NCBI GenBank assembly: GCA_031841125.1
Contig: CM063114.1
Coordinates: 30,945,266 to 31,009,265, forward strand
Reading direction: 5' to 3'
Length of the DNA: 64,000 nt
From: Acanthococcus lagerstroemiae
Taxonomy: Eukaryota; Arthropoda; Insecta; Hemiptera; Eriococcidae
How positions within the stretch are numbered: position 1 is the stretch's first letter; every line of letters starts with the position of its first letter. Positions 35,701 to 46,044 of this stretch are shown here, one piece after another. The notes below the pieces were generated by a model. That model was not told the DNA's origin. It ran no database searches and saw only the letters and a program-made list of their open reading frames with translations. The translations under genes and the position numbers were made by a program.

Positions 35701-36263
35701 ACGACGTTATTTTCTAGTAGCAACACTTTGAATAAATAAAACTGTATTCTTACCCTATTCGGTGACTTTAATTAGAAAGGCTGAATTTCGAGTCAACCGT
35801 TGCTTGTCGTACGCTCTTGCTACCTCATTGGTCGCACCAGAAGGGACAAGATCCAAAAATTACCCCTAAAATTGAATACAGCAACCTCGAAAACCTATAA
35901 ATCAATTTTAGAATTTTATTATTTCAGTCCCCCCGCCCTTCACGGTCGGCATTAAGTTGCAGGAAAAAAAAATCTATGAAGTCTTTAATTGACATTGCAC
36001 AACGCTGCACCTTATAGAGCGCGTCTTCATTTCCATCATTAAATGTTTACACCCCCTCTGCCACAGATTCACAAGCATACGGTAGTGAAAAAAAAAGTTT
36101 GTGGAATGATTGATGATATTCGCCGCTCACGATGTTCGAAAAAATTTTGACCCCCCCCCCCCCGTTTAATTTGTTTTTGAAGGGTCTGGAAAACTGGAAA
36201 AATTGACCTGGAAAACCTGGAAAAGTTGGGGGAAATTATTTCCGAACAAGAATGGACACCCTG

Positions 36264-36577
36264 TTCAAGATTTTAAATAACAAAAAAAATTGTGAAGTGA
36301 TATTTGGATTTCAAGAATCCAGGTTAAGGCTCATTACAAAAATTTAATGCCGTGATTGAAATTAGTGACTGAAAATTTCAATTTATATTTTATTTCTTGT
36401 TGCTTCTTCAAGTCTAACTTATTTTTTTCGTTTTGAAGTTGTCTTGGAACCCACTGTGAGGCGATGGACGAGGAAATTTAATATTCTCATCGATTTGTAT
36501 TCCATTCGACATTGGCTTCCCGTAGATCTGTGTTAAAATAACATTGAAATTAGAAGTAAAAATATGTCTAATTTTCC
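36264..36577. other. AT-rich spacer, nothing recognised
   Basis: Includes the TTCAA and GTTGT duplications of the neighbouring elements at its two sides. Confidence 0.4.
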
Positions 36578-36582
36578 GTTGT

Positions 36583-36995
36583 CAGGGAGTCGACAGGGTA
36601 AAGTAAGTCAAAAAAGTCAAGTACTCAAAAAAAAAAAATCAAAAAAAATCAAGGGGTAAAGTAAAAGTCAAGTATTTTCTCAATATTCTTTCATAGGTCA
36701 AGTAATGTTAATTATATGAATGACTAGGAATGATGAATAAACTAAAAAATAACAAAACTTGAGGTTAAAAATTTTTTTCCAATTTTCAATGATTGCAATT
36801 TGTTCTTCTTCATTATTTATGCGATGTGGCATATTATACTAATTTTTGCAGTTTTACGATTTGCTGAACTACGTGTATGTTCCTGCATAAGGCACGTCTT
36901 TTCGCAGTTCTTATAAAGTCAAATTTATAGGTCTGATAAAAGTCAAGTACATACATATTTTGACTTCCCAAATTGCGTAGACACTATACACCCTG
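36583..36995. mobile_element. CAGGGWGTC-family TIR element, TSD GTTGT
   Basis: The left end is CAGGGAGTCGACAGGG and the right end CTATACACCCTG. Outside both is a perfect GTTGT (36,578-36,582; 36,996-37,000). The interior has 'aaagtcaag' phrases near both ends. It is 413 bp and non-coding. A 5-bp duplication here and at 33,580 suggests that this family duplicates five bases. Confidence 0.65.
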
Positions 36996-37039
36996 GTTGT
37001 GAAGTTCAGGTTTCAGGTCTCTATGTGTAAAATGTGTTG

Positions 37040-37330
37040 AGATATTCGAACAAAGTGATCCAAATGACTCCTATTTTGACGTTTTGATTTTTCACCTCAT
37101 GTCGGTTTTGCCTCCTATCAAAAGCAAAATTTCAGTTTTGGGGGCTGAAATCCCAATCTGGTCAAAAATCTATAGCATTCTTTGAAATCAGAGACTTAAA
37201 AACCTTTATTCCGATGTTCTAAAACCAAACCACTGTCGCCAGTTTCAAGCATGGAATTTTCATTTTTGGGCCTAAATCGGGGATGGATCGAACGTCTCCA
37301 CCTGGCAGGATTTTCGGATTCAGCGGAGTA
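37040..37330 (+). repeat. Satellite-like repeat patch
   Basis: 'tttgggcctaaatcggggatggatcgaac' near 37,263 and 'cctttattccgatgtt.taaaaccaaac' near 37,203 match the 18.4-19.4 kb unit in the same orientation. Confidence 0.45.
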
Positions 37331-39229
37331 AAAAACAAACAATTTTTATGTGTTATTCGATGTTATTTTCTTTTTAAAGATAATGGTTGGTGGACACCCA
37401 GCCCTATTTAAGACAGAATGGATGGTTCTTCAAGAAAGAGGGTTTCAACATATCAAAATTCCACTTGGTTCCTTTTTCGGTTGCTTACACATGAAAAAAG
37501 TACAGTGTCTTGTTGCAGAATAAGGTTATCTCCTGGTTTTCTATTATTTCGATTATACCACACTGTTCCTAACGCCCACATCTCCTCTTTCCCCGTCATC
37601 CCAGTTATGATTGGATTTCCAAACAGAAAATAGGCCAAAAAAGTCATTTTTCAGATTTTTGAACTGTATATCTTTACTTACGATTCCCTTTCAGTATACC
37701 TGCGAATGAAGTATGTAATTCCAAAGACTATTTCTGAAATTGAACGTGCTGAATCATGAAAGAAGCTCGGTGATTCTTATCCTAGTGGGTCCTATGTAAA
37801 AGCAACCTCGTTTACTTCAAATTAACTCTTTCCCCGAAGAATTACGGAAAATTTGTCTCCGAAAATGAAAGAACATTCCAGTTTTACGCCGATAGATGTT
37901 TACAGGTGTAACGTACTCGTATTTCTTCCGAAATATGATGACACGTACGTATATATTCGAACTTTTGTTCGGAGATATAAAATATCTGCGAATGAGCGGA
38001 ATCTTTCATACTTCATCCCACACGTTTTCATCAACTGCGAGAGAAAACAAATCATCAATTTCAATTCCATCAAGCCCTCTGAAAATACTGATAGGTTCTG
38101 TTGGATCCATCCGAAAATTACTTCGGATGTACGAAGACGTTCTGCCGATTGTTTTGTTCAGCCTGCTGCTAAAGAGGTGGTTCTCATTTTATCCTGTAAG
38201 TGACGGACACCCCTGTGTCTCACCGCCTGAGTAGCAAAAATGCCAACAAACTCGTGTACGTTCATTACGAACCGTAGATTTAGTTTCGCTGAGTATGGAA
38301 ACAGAGCTATATACTTCTTGGACTTGAGATTTTCGTTCCACAAGTCAACTCTTGTTACCCTGCCCTGTTCGAAAAAAGCAAATCGGTGTTAAATTTTGGC
38401 CTACGAACACGATCTCTAAACTAAATTTATTTACCCGCATCTTCGAGAAAAAACGCTTTATTTTTTTATTTTTTATGTTGGATGTAAACGCGCAGACCCG
38501 CGGGAGCCGGGCCGAATAAGGTCAGCGACTCTTAATCTGCGTACTTCAGTGGAATTCGGAGTTGAAAATTACGTGTACGAGCTGATGTCAAGACACTTCA
38601 GGATTTATTTGGCGTAATATGAGAAATATTAATAAAGGTTATTACAAATGCGTGCTCCCAGACGGAGGCGTAAAATGAGACCAAGGGTGAGGTGGCAAGA
38701 TTGAAAGGGTTGCGCGAAAAGCCCGCCACTGAGATGATGTACGTAGAAAGCTGAAGCTAAAATGCCCCGGCTTTTTACTATAATACGTTTGAAACTTTTT
38801 TTTACCTCGTTATAATAATTTATGCGGTTACAAAAAGGGAAAAAAACCAAATCGCCATTAAAATGTACCGCCTCATGTAACTGCGTTTTTTTCGTGCAGT
38901 TTTTATATGGTATTGTCGTTGTGAAGTATAAAGTTCTTGGATTATTACTTTATAGTTTTTATATTTTAATCAACTGTTTTGACGTGCGCTTTCTGACCAG
39001 TTTGATAAAGAGGTAATTCCCGTGTTAATTAGACAATTCGTGATAAATTTATATGATGGTAAAGTGAAGGTAGTATTGTAGTTATTATTGGCCCCTGAAT
39101 CTTCTAAAAGGGACGATAAAACACCTCGATTCAGGTAGGATACATACTGTGAAGTCTCGCTGGGACTCATTAGACTCCTTCAGATTGTTTTGTGTGTTCT
39201 ACTTCCAGCTACTCTCCCGTCCTCCCAAA
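37331..39229. other. Non-coding DNA, no supported gene
   Basis: Two overlapping frames at 37,853-38,234 and others were examined. None has a recognisable domain. A slightly GC-richer patch lies at 38,490-38,540. Confidence 0.4.
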
Positions 39230-40060
39230 GTAAAAATACTTACGGGAAGTGAGGCAACAATTTTTGCCTTTGTTTAATCTGTATGTCCTCCTCCCCGCAT
39301 TTTGTGTAACCTTCGTATCACTGTGCTCCATAAGTTTGGATGGTATTGGAGAAATGGTAGCCCCGTCTTCAAGTGAGTCAGACACTCAAGTGTAGGAGAG
39401 AGGGACAATTTGTGTAATTTTTGTATCCACCTTGACGAATTTATGTGATCTTTTCTCATACCTTTGTACGCGCTACAAGTTTAGGAGCCGGGAAGACTGT
39501 AGTTCCCAAGTGAGTTACATACTCCGTAATGGGTCAAAAATTCGTGTGTCTACCTTTCCGAGTTTGTATGACCTTCCTTAACCCACAAGTTTCAAAAATC
39601 TTGAAGAATTGCCTGTTCCCTTAAGGGTATTAGACATTCTGGAATGAAGGTTAAACTTCGTGCAACAATTTGTGTAATTTACAATACTACTTTCCTAAAA
39701 TTGTGGGTCTTCCTTTGTCCCTGAATTCACTCAGTAGCCTCAGAAATCTTAAAGAACTGGTTGCCCTTCAAAGTTAGTTAGATACTCAGGGGCGGAGAAA
39801 AATTGGGTGTGCAATTTGTGTATCCATCTTTTCGAGTTTCTTTGCAAGTCAGGTTCAAGAATCTTGAAGAACTGGCTGCCCTCAAGGATGTTAGGCGCTT
39901 CGGAACGAGAGTAAAACTTCGTATATGGTAGAATTTGTGTATCTCTTCCTTGAATTCGTATGACCTTCCTTGTCCTAGAATTCGCCCAACAGCTTCAAGA
40001 ATCTTGAAGAACTAGCTGCCCTTTCGAAATGAGTTACATAGGTATTCCGAAATGCGGGTG
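39230..40060 (+). repeat. Diverged tandem repeat, ~120-150-bp period
   Basis: 'caagaatcttgaagaactggctgccct' recurs near 39,598, 39,746, 39,869 and 40,000, with weaker units to about 39,290. Each unit also carries 'gagttagatactc.ggaatgag', 'caatttgtgta' and 'tttccgaatttgtatgaccttcctt'. A further fragment lies at 41,390-41,610. Confidence 0.65.
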
Positions 40061-40569
40061 TCGAAAATGTCGAAAAAGAACCTACCTGGACTCTGGACCT
40101 TTTCGATTTCAACAATGTTGAAAGGAGATAGATGCTGTTTACTGATGAATACTTCCCTTGTACCTGCTTGCACAAGTGAGACTCAAACCGTACACAGTAC
40201 CTGCTTTAACAATGACACGTCGCCGCTCCGACGTACCCTGCTGAAAACAACTACCCTTGTAGGGTCAAGTAACTCAGAACCCTCATCACACTGTTTCTAG
40301 CCGCGCTAGGAAGTACTCATATTCTTTGTGCTGTGAAATTATAAGCAAAGTTTTCGCGTGTTCGCGCTCGTGGTCCGTCATTGAAATCTTTTGGTCAAGA
40401 ATTGTTGCTCCTATCATGGATATGGATCAGGTCAGTGTACCATAGCTTATTTTAGCTGCGTATTATTACATTTGTGAGAACCGTTACTCTCAAGTGCTCA
40501 AATCAACCTTTCACCATAAGCTCTCTCGTACATCCATCCATTTCCCCGCCCGAGGGGGGGGGCGATGAT

Positions 40570-40849
40570 AGTAGAATATATATGAGGAGTGGTTTTCCAA
40601 ACTGCCCTAATTCCATTTTTACAAATGTTGAGAAATCGAAAAAAACAGTTTCCTACGTTAATTTGGTAACACTGAAACCTAGATTTTCAGTGCATAAAAT
40701 ACAGAAGAAATGGTAGATTTTCGGTACGATTGTTGCCTATAAACATAGTACACCACTTGGGCTGCTAGGTAGCGCTGCAAACTCAATTTTAGCAAAAGTG
40801 GAATTAGGGCAGTTTGGAAAATCACTCCTCATATGTATATTTCTACTTG
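40570..40849. mobile_element. MITE with ~50-bp terminal inverted repeats (ATATGAGGAGTG)
   Basis: The left arm 'agtagaatatatatgaggag' continues through 'tttccaaactgccctaatt' to about 40,632. The right arm from about 40,788 to 40,849 is its reverse complement. The arms are much longer than typical hAT ends. TA-rich flanks would suit a Tc1/mariner-type MITE, but the exact border is unclear. Confidence 0.65.
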
Positions 40850-41389
40850 TCCGTTGGCTGTTCCGTATCTGTGCAGATACTTACATTGAGCATACGGTTA
40901 TGCTTTACGCGTTTACCTTGGGGAAGTTTTTACTTTCTGAGGACATATCTTGCATCTCACCACTGAGATCCTCAACCGTCAAACAGTAACTGTGCTGTCC
41001 TCAACGTTTGTACCGAGTACTCCATGCGACGATGCTAAAGAATACATAATAAATATCATCTCATGTACCTGACCTCATAGACTGACGGCCCGTTTATTTG
41101 CCGTTAGGTTACAAGAAATGAAGAAATCAAAAGAATTGTCTAGAACCCCAAAGAAGAAGAAATTTTGAGTTTTCTTATTATTCGTTGTTTAAGGAATATA
41201 AGTGTTATTATTAATAAGACTCTTGTTTTCTTTCTGCAACAACCTTTCTACCTTCCACTGCGCCTTATTGGTCTGAGTTCGTAACTTAGTCCAGCCTTAT
41301 CTCTGTGAGATATTTAAATCTAATGGTTGAAATAAAACTGCCGCCCACTAAGCGGTCGTATCGTACTCTGCTGCTTTGATATCTAAATT

Positions 41390-41610
41390 TTATTTCACAG
41401 GGGGTAAACATTTGTGCCATGTACCGATTTCCCTGAATTTGTACGGCCTCTTTCATGCCACCACCATTCAAACTGCATGTTTGAGGAGGGATAAGAAAAG
41501 TGACAGCCACTTCCTCAAAGTGAGTTAGGCACTCCGGGATGAAAGCAAAAATTTCCGTACGGTTTGCGTAATCGGTATGCTAATTTTCCCGAATTTGTGC
41601 TTCGCTGGCG
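41390..41610 (+). repeat. Outlying unit of the 39-kb tandem repeat
   Basis: 'tgaatttgtacggcctctttcatgcc' followed by 'gccacttcctcaaagtgagttaggcactccgggatgaaag' and 'cgaatttgtgcttcg' match the 39,230-40,060 unit. Confidence 0.45.
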
Positions 41611-42880
41611 CACCATCATCAGTCAAATTACAAGATTGGGTGAACAATGAGGAAAGTGATAAATTGTAAATTTAAAATAGGGGTCCAAAAAATGGTGTTC
41701 CCGAATTAGAAATGAGTTAATCGTTTAGCCTCGTTTTCAACTGAAATTAATGTTGAAACTTTGATAAAAGTTGCTTCAGTGCGTCATAACTGTAGAAGCC
41801 ATGAGTTAACAAAATTTTGAATCAAAAGGTCTGTATCCGAAACTCACTGAGCCGAAAAAGTGACTTTTACAGAAAAAGTACGGAGTATTTTCCACAAAAA
41901 TATGTAGTAGGCTGACATTTATCCTTCCTTTTCCTGATTTTCGCTTCCATAAGAAAATGTGATGTATCTTGTAATCTTAATTTATAGGAACTCGGTTTCT
42001 AGATCCTTGGGAGGTGAGGGGGGGATAAAATTTTAAATCGATGCGCTAGAAATTTGAAGTTCAAACACATTCTCCGTTTTAAAAAAATGCTATTTCCCGT
42101 TGAAATACTTTTACACGTAGAGTTTCTTCTAAGAAAGCGGTCCAAAAAATTTGTGTTCCCTAACATGAACATTTCTACAGTAAATTTTTTGAAAATAAAT
42201 CATGTACGGGGTGCGTGGGACCTCCAAAATATGGCTGTTGTAAGTCGGCTAATGAAATAATGTTAATTAGATAAATATCACGTGATAACCTATTTCTGTG
42301 GTTTTTGATTCGTTCAAGCCATTGTTGAGTTATTATCAGGAAAAATTCAATGGGGTCAACGTCTAGAAATTGGAGTTAGTAACTTCTGACATACAGATTA
42401 TAGGGTTTCTTGTGTCACCTAGTTAATTTTTGAGGTAATTTCAAACGTAACCCTTACCCAGACCACCCTACAAGGAACTACCTACCATCTGAAATATTAA
42501 AAAGTGAATCTGCGGGTATCAGTGATATTGAGGGCGAGTGCAAAAGCTTACAAGTCATACAAAAGTCATACAGTTGCCTCAAATTACTTACAAATGTTCT
42601 TCCTAAACAGTCGCAATATTTCCTATCAAAGTATGGTCGAATTAAAGTTTAATTGAAAATTTGTGTTTTCTTTACAACATTCTTTGCAATCATTTATTTG
42701 TTACTAATATTAATAATTAAGATTCTTCCAAGGTTTTTTTTTTTTGTAATTACTCGTAGCATGTTTTGGAATTTTTTTTTCTTCTGGAAATCAGATTCTG
42801 TTCAGGCGTGAAAATGGTCCGAAAAAGGTCATACAAAGGCCGTACTATTGGAAAATTCGTATTTGGTAGACACTTTGATT
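41611..42880. other. AT-rich non-coding DNA, nothing recognised
   Basis: 'ggtccaaaaaatggtgttccc' (41,682) and 'ggtccaaaaaatttgtgttccc' (42,139) are loosely repeated. Nothing else supported. Confidence 0.4.
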
Positions 42881-43245
42881 CAGGGACGTACCGAAGAGTT
42901 TTGCGTGGGGTAGGGGGTAAAAATTGTGAAAGTCCCAACTGACTCAACTCAGAATTCGCAAGTATCAAAGGAAAAAAAATTTTTTAATCTGTACGATTTT
43001 TTCAACTCAAAATCAAAATTCCCAAGTATCAATGCAAAATAATAAAAAATTTTTGATTTGTTGGGTTTTCCCAACTTCTCAACTCAATTCTCAAGCATTA
43101 AAAAAACACAACAACTTTAACTTGTTACTTGTTGGATTTTTCCAACTCGCCTCACTGAAATGGTTAATTTTCCCAACTGCTGAGTGAAAAATGCCTACAA
43201 GGGGCGGGGGGAGTTGCCTCCCTGCCCCCTATCGGTATGTTATTA
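42881..43245 (-). mobile_element. MITE, CAGGGACGTACCG family, copy 2
   Basis: CAGGGACGTACCGAAGAG opens at 42,881. The right end is degraded ('ctatcggtatgttatta'). The interior 'aaagtcccaactgactcaactcagaattcgcaagtatcaa' is the reverse complement of copy 1, so this copy is inverted. 'cccaagtatcaatgcaaaa' and 'ccaact' phrases repeat inside. Flanks CTTTGATT and TACTGATT agree only partly. Confidence 0.65.
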
Positions 43246-43744
43246 TACTGATTATACACATGGCTCTCGAAAATCTTTTTTTGCAGAGTAAACGTTCGGT
43301 ATCGTATTCTTCGACATCTAAATTGAAAACATTTACCTTACCAGTATCTTCAATCAGGAACAAACCAGTGTGTCTATTAACGATAGCACGCTCATCCCAT
43401 TGTAATAATTCATACGTAATTGAAAATATATGTGCTTTTATAAATTGAAATCTAAACCCGTTTCAACGCTCTTTTCATCGGTAGGATCAGGAATTCGATG
43501 ATTATTTTTCTTCTGCCCAGAATTTGATATTAAACACCCTTGCGTTTAAATAGTCAGAAATGTTAAAATCAAAACTCACAGATAATTTCTTTTCAGAATG
43601 ACTGTTAGCCACGACAAGCAAATAACGTTCCTTTTATAGTGTACCGTACTGTTCCATCCATTCCCACCAGTCAGTGCCACCTACAGCCTGAAATGACCTG
43701 GTATCTCCATTTAGGCACATACCTCTAATTAGGAGCCTTTCCCT
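43246..43744. other. Left flank of the R1-clade element, nothing recognised
   Basis: AT-rich single-copy-looking sequence. It is not 28S rDNA and not TTAGG telomeric repeat, the known targets of R1, TRAS and SART elements. Confidence 0.5.
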
Positions 43745-43752
43745 AACTAGAT

Positions 43753-43828
43753 GCGGCAGAGGAGTAATCCTCGAGCCGTAAGCATCCACGTCCGCCGTCG
43801 CCCTCGGAGCCCCTGTCAAGCCCCCGCT

Positions 43829-43882
<54 letters not shown>

Positions 43883-44347
43883 GTACAGGGAGGGGGGCGG
43901 TGGGGGCGAAGCTGGGTTGAAGATGGGCGATAGACGGGTTACGTGTTGCGGAGCTACTGGTGGCAGTCACGCGCCGCTGTAAGCAAAGTTGTAGTAGCTC
44001 CTGCGGCAGAGGAGTAATCCTTGAGCCGTAAGCATCCACGTCCGCCGTCGCTTACTCTGACGCCCGGTCGAGCCTCAACTGCCCCCTCGTGACCCTCGCC
44101 CAGAGAAGGAAAACTCGGACAAACCCGGCCAGAGCCGTCACTGGGACCGACTGCAGTAGGGGACCAAGCGGCCCTACTGCAGCCGCAACGGACCGCAAAA
44201 CCCCCGCGACGACGAGGCGATGGTGGATGGGTTACGTACCGTGGAAGCATCGTAACGCTCAGGGCGACTTCAGCTGACCCGTTCACGTCCGGAAACCAGC
44301 GCCAGAAGGCTGGCTGTAGCCCAAAAAAGCAACCTTATCTTCAAACT
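43753..44347 (+). promoter_or_regulatory. 5' leader of the R1-clade element with duplicated start and T50 tract
   Basis: A ~48-bp segment starting GCGGCAGAGGAGTAATCC occurs at 43,753 and again at 44,003 with essentially one mismatch. Its first copy begins exactly at the target duplication. Between them is a run of 50 T (43,830-43,879) and a G-rich stretch. 'gggttacgt' near 43,937 and 44,229 may be a second shared block, suggesting two diverged ~250-bp monomers. By analogy with monomer promoters of some LINEs this could hold the internal promoter. That role is inference. Confidence 0.65.
43830..43879 (+). repeat. Poly(T) tract, 50 bases
   Basis: An uninterrupted T run inside the sense strand of the element leader. 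It is not a 3' tail of this element, which would be A-rich and at the other end. Confidence 0.9.
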
Positions 44348-46044
44348 ATGTCAGATAATCATGAAGAGAGGGAGGACGTAAGAGCCCCAACGACCGGAGG
44401 TCGGATCCCGGTCAATCGGAAGGAAGAATAACAAGAGCTACAGCACTGGCGGCGACCCATGCCCCGCCGTCAGTGTTGCCAACCATACTGGGCAACAAGC
44501 AACAGGATACGGAGCGGAAGAAGAAGAAGAAGGACAAACGAAGGCGAGTCGCCTCCTCAACATCGGAGCGGGAGACGACGGAGTGCGAAGGGACGTCAGC
44601 AGCGGCGCGCAAGCCCAAGTCTAAGGCGAAGAGGAAGACCTTGACTTTGACGACGTCGCCACCGGCCCTAACAGGAGGGATACTCCGAATGGAGAACAGC
44701 CACCTCAGGAAGGAGATTGAGAAGCGTGACCAACGGATACAGGAGCTCGAAGTGAAGATAGCGAGTTTGGTCACGCGACACGATCTGGAGACCGAGGCAC
44801 TGAAGGCCGAGATACGGGAGATCCGCGAACTGCTGGAGCGACAAGGTCACCAGCAGCAGCAGGAACAACCTCAGCAGACGCAGCAGCAGGAGCAGACGCA
44901 GCAGCAGGAGCAGACGCAACAGCAGCAGATGCAGCAGCAGCAGACGCAGGAGCAGACGCAGCAGGAGCTGCCGCAGCGAAGGCAGCCGAAGCGGAAGCGG
45001 CAGTCGCCGCGAACGCAGCAGCAGCAGACGCAGCAGAAGCAGCAGCCGCATCAGCAACCCCGGGAGCAGCAGCAGCAACCGCAACCGCAGCAGACCAAGC
45101 CGCGGCAGGAGCAGCAGCAGCGTATGCCGGGGGCTTCGGAGCCCGAGCGCGCAGGAGCGGCAACTTGGGCGGAGGTGGTCCGCAGGAAGAGGACCACCAA
45201 AGCCCAGGACAAGACGGCGCCGAACGTCCCGACCAGGCCAGTCCCCCCGCCTAAAGGCAGGGAGGCCCACAAGCGGGACCTCCTGAAGCGAAGGCGACCG
45301 CGTTCAGCCGCGGTAATCATCGCAAAGAAGGAAGAGAGCGCGGAGTACGCGGCCCTCATTCGGAAGGCGCGTGCGGCCATCAATATCCGGGAATGCGGGG
45401 TCCAGGTGCTGGCGACCCGGTTCACCCAGGCGAAGGAGATGCTCATGGAGCTCCGAGGCGAGGAGGAAGCGGTGGCCGACTTCTCCAGGAAGTTGCAGGT
45501 GGTCATGGGCGCGGAGGCGGACGTTAGGAGACCGCAGCGCCGGACCACCCTGCTACTGACTGGTGCGGAGCAGTCAGTCACAAAGGAGGAGGTGGAAGCG
45601 GCACTTCCAGCCGCGCGCGTCGTCAGGACAGAGGAGACGGCACGTGGAACTCGAGCCTTCAAGGTGGAGATGCCGATCGAGGCTGCCCTTGAAGTGCTGC
45701 GACACGGCACAGTGCCTCTAGGCTGGAGCGCCTGTCGGGTGCGCTCGCTGGAGGCCGACAGGAAGAAGGAGGCCAGGTGCTACCGGTGCCTGCAGGTGGG
45801 CCACATCGCCACCAAATGCGCAGCCACGGTCAGCATCAGCGATGTGTGCTACCGGTGTGGCGGAGCCGGGCACAGGATCCGGGAGTGCAGGGAGCCGCCA
45901 AAGTGCCCACGATGTAGCCTGGTGGAGGGACGCGACAGCGCGCACGTCTTGGGCGGCCGAGGATGCCAAGACGTGAGCACAGCCCAAGAAGGAAGAGGAG
46001 AAGGTGGAGGCCGAAGTCGGCGGCGGCCGATCCAACGCCGCTGA
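44348..46044 (+). CDS. R1-clade ORF1, gag-like nucleic-acid-binding protein (frameshift near start)
   Basis: The frame is open from 44,365 to 46,044, but its first ATG is only at 44,689. An ATG at 44,348 opens a different frame (MSDNHEEREDVRAPTTGGR...) that stops at about 44,430. One indel between 44,365 and 44,425 would join the two, so I start at 44,348. Counting residues from 44,473: basic Lys-rich tract 15-25, coiled coil about 73-125 (MENSHLRKEIEKRDQRI), Gln-rich linker 127-217, gag core about 280-430. Three Cys/His motifs follow: CX2CX4HX4C at 436-449 (CYRCLQVGHIATKC) and at 459-472, then a looser CX2C..H..C at 478-498. In this clade ORF1 binds element RNA and forms ribonucleoprotein (family knowledge). 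The last 82 bp overlap ORF2. Confidence 0.85.
44851..45123 (+). repeat. CAG/CAA-rich tract encoding the Gln linker of ORF1
   Basis: Imperfect CAG-type trinucleotides give a protein segment of about 90 residues dominated by Gln with scattered Glu, Thr, Pro and Arg. The opposite strand reads as Leu- or Ala-rich open frames, which are artefacts of this composition. The tract is prone to length change. Confidence 0.8.

Larger units (their letters stand above)
33580..36263. mobile_element. CAGGGWGTC-family TIR element, composite, TSD TTCAA
   Basis: The left end CAGGGAGTCCATT and the right end AATGGACACCCTG are inverted with one mismatch. TTCAA lies directly outside both (33,575-33,579; 36,264-36,268). 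Both ends carry the 'tctggaaaacctggaaaagt' vocabulary. The interior is long because other repeats lie in it (34,024-34,653, 34,971-35,106 and a satellite patch at 35,470). Pairing of these ends is inferred. Two separate insertions remain possible. Confidence 0.5.

Noticed and set aside
33580..36263. Reading the TTCAA-flanked unit as one simple MITE
   Set aside because: At 2.7 kb with other elements inside, it is at best composite. The pairing of ends is kept only as a moderate-confidence inference.
37853..38234. Two overlapping + strand frames of 112-116 codons
   Set aside because: They are in different frames over the same DNA, with no domain recognised in either.
43751..43933. Frame containing a long Phe run
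   Set aside because: It is only the translation of the T50 tract.
44668..45270. 200-codon Leu-rich frame on the - strand (and an Ala-rich one at 44,771-45,163)
   Set aside because: They are the complement of the CAG-rich Gln tract in ORF1 and have no independent support.
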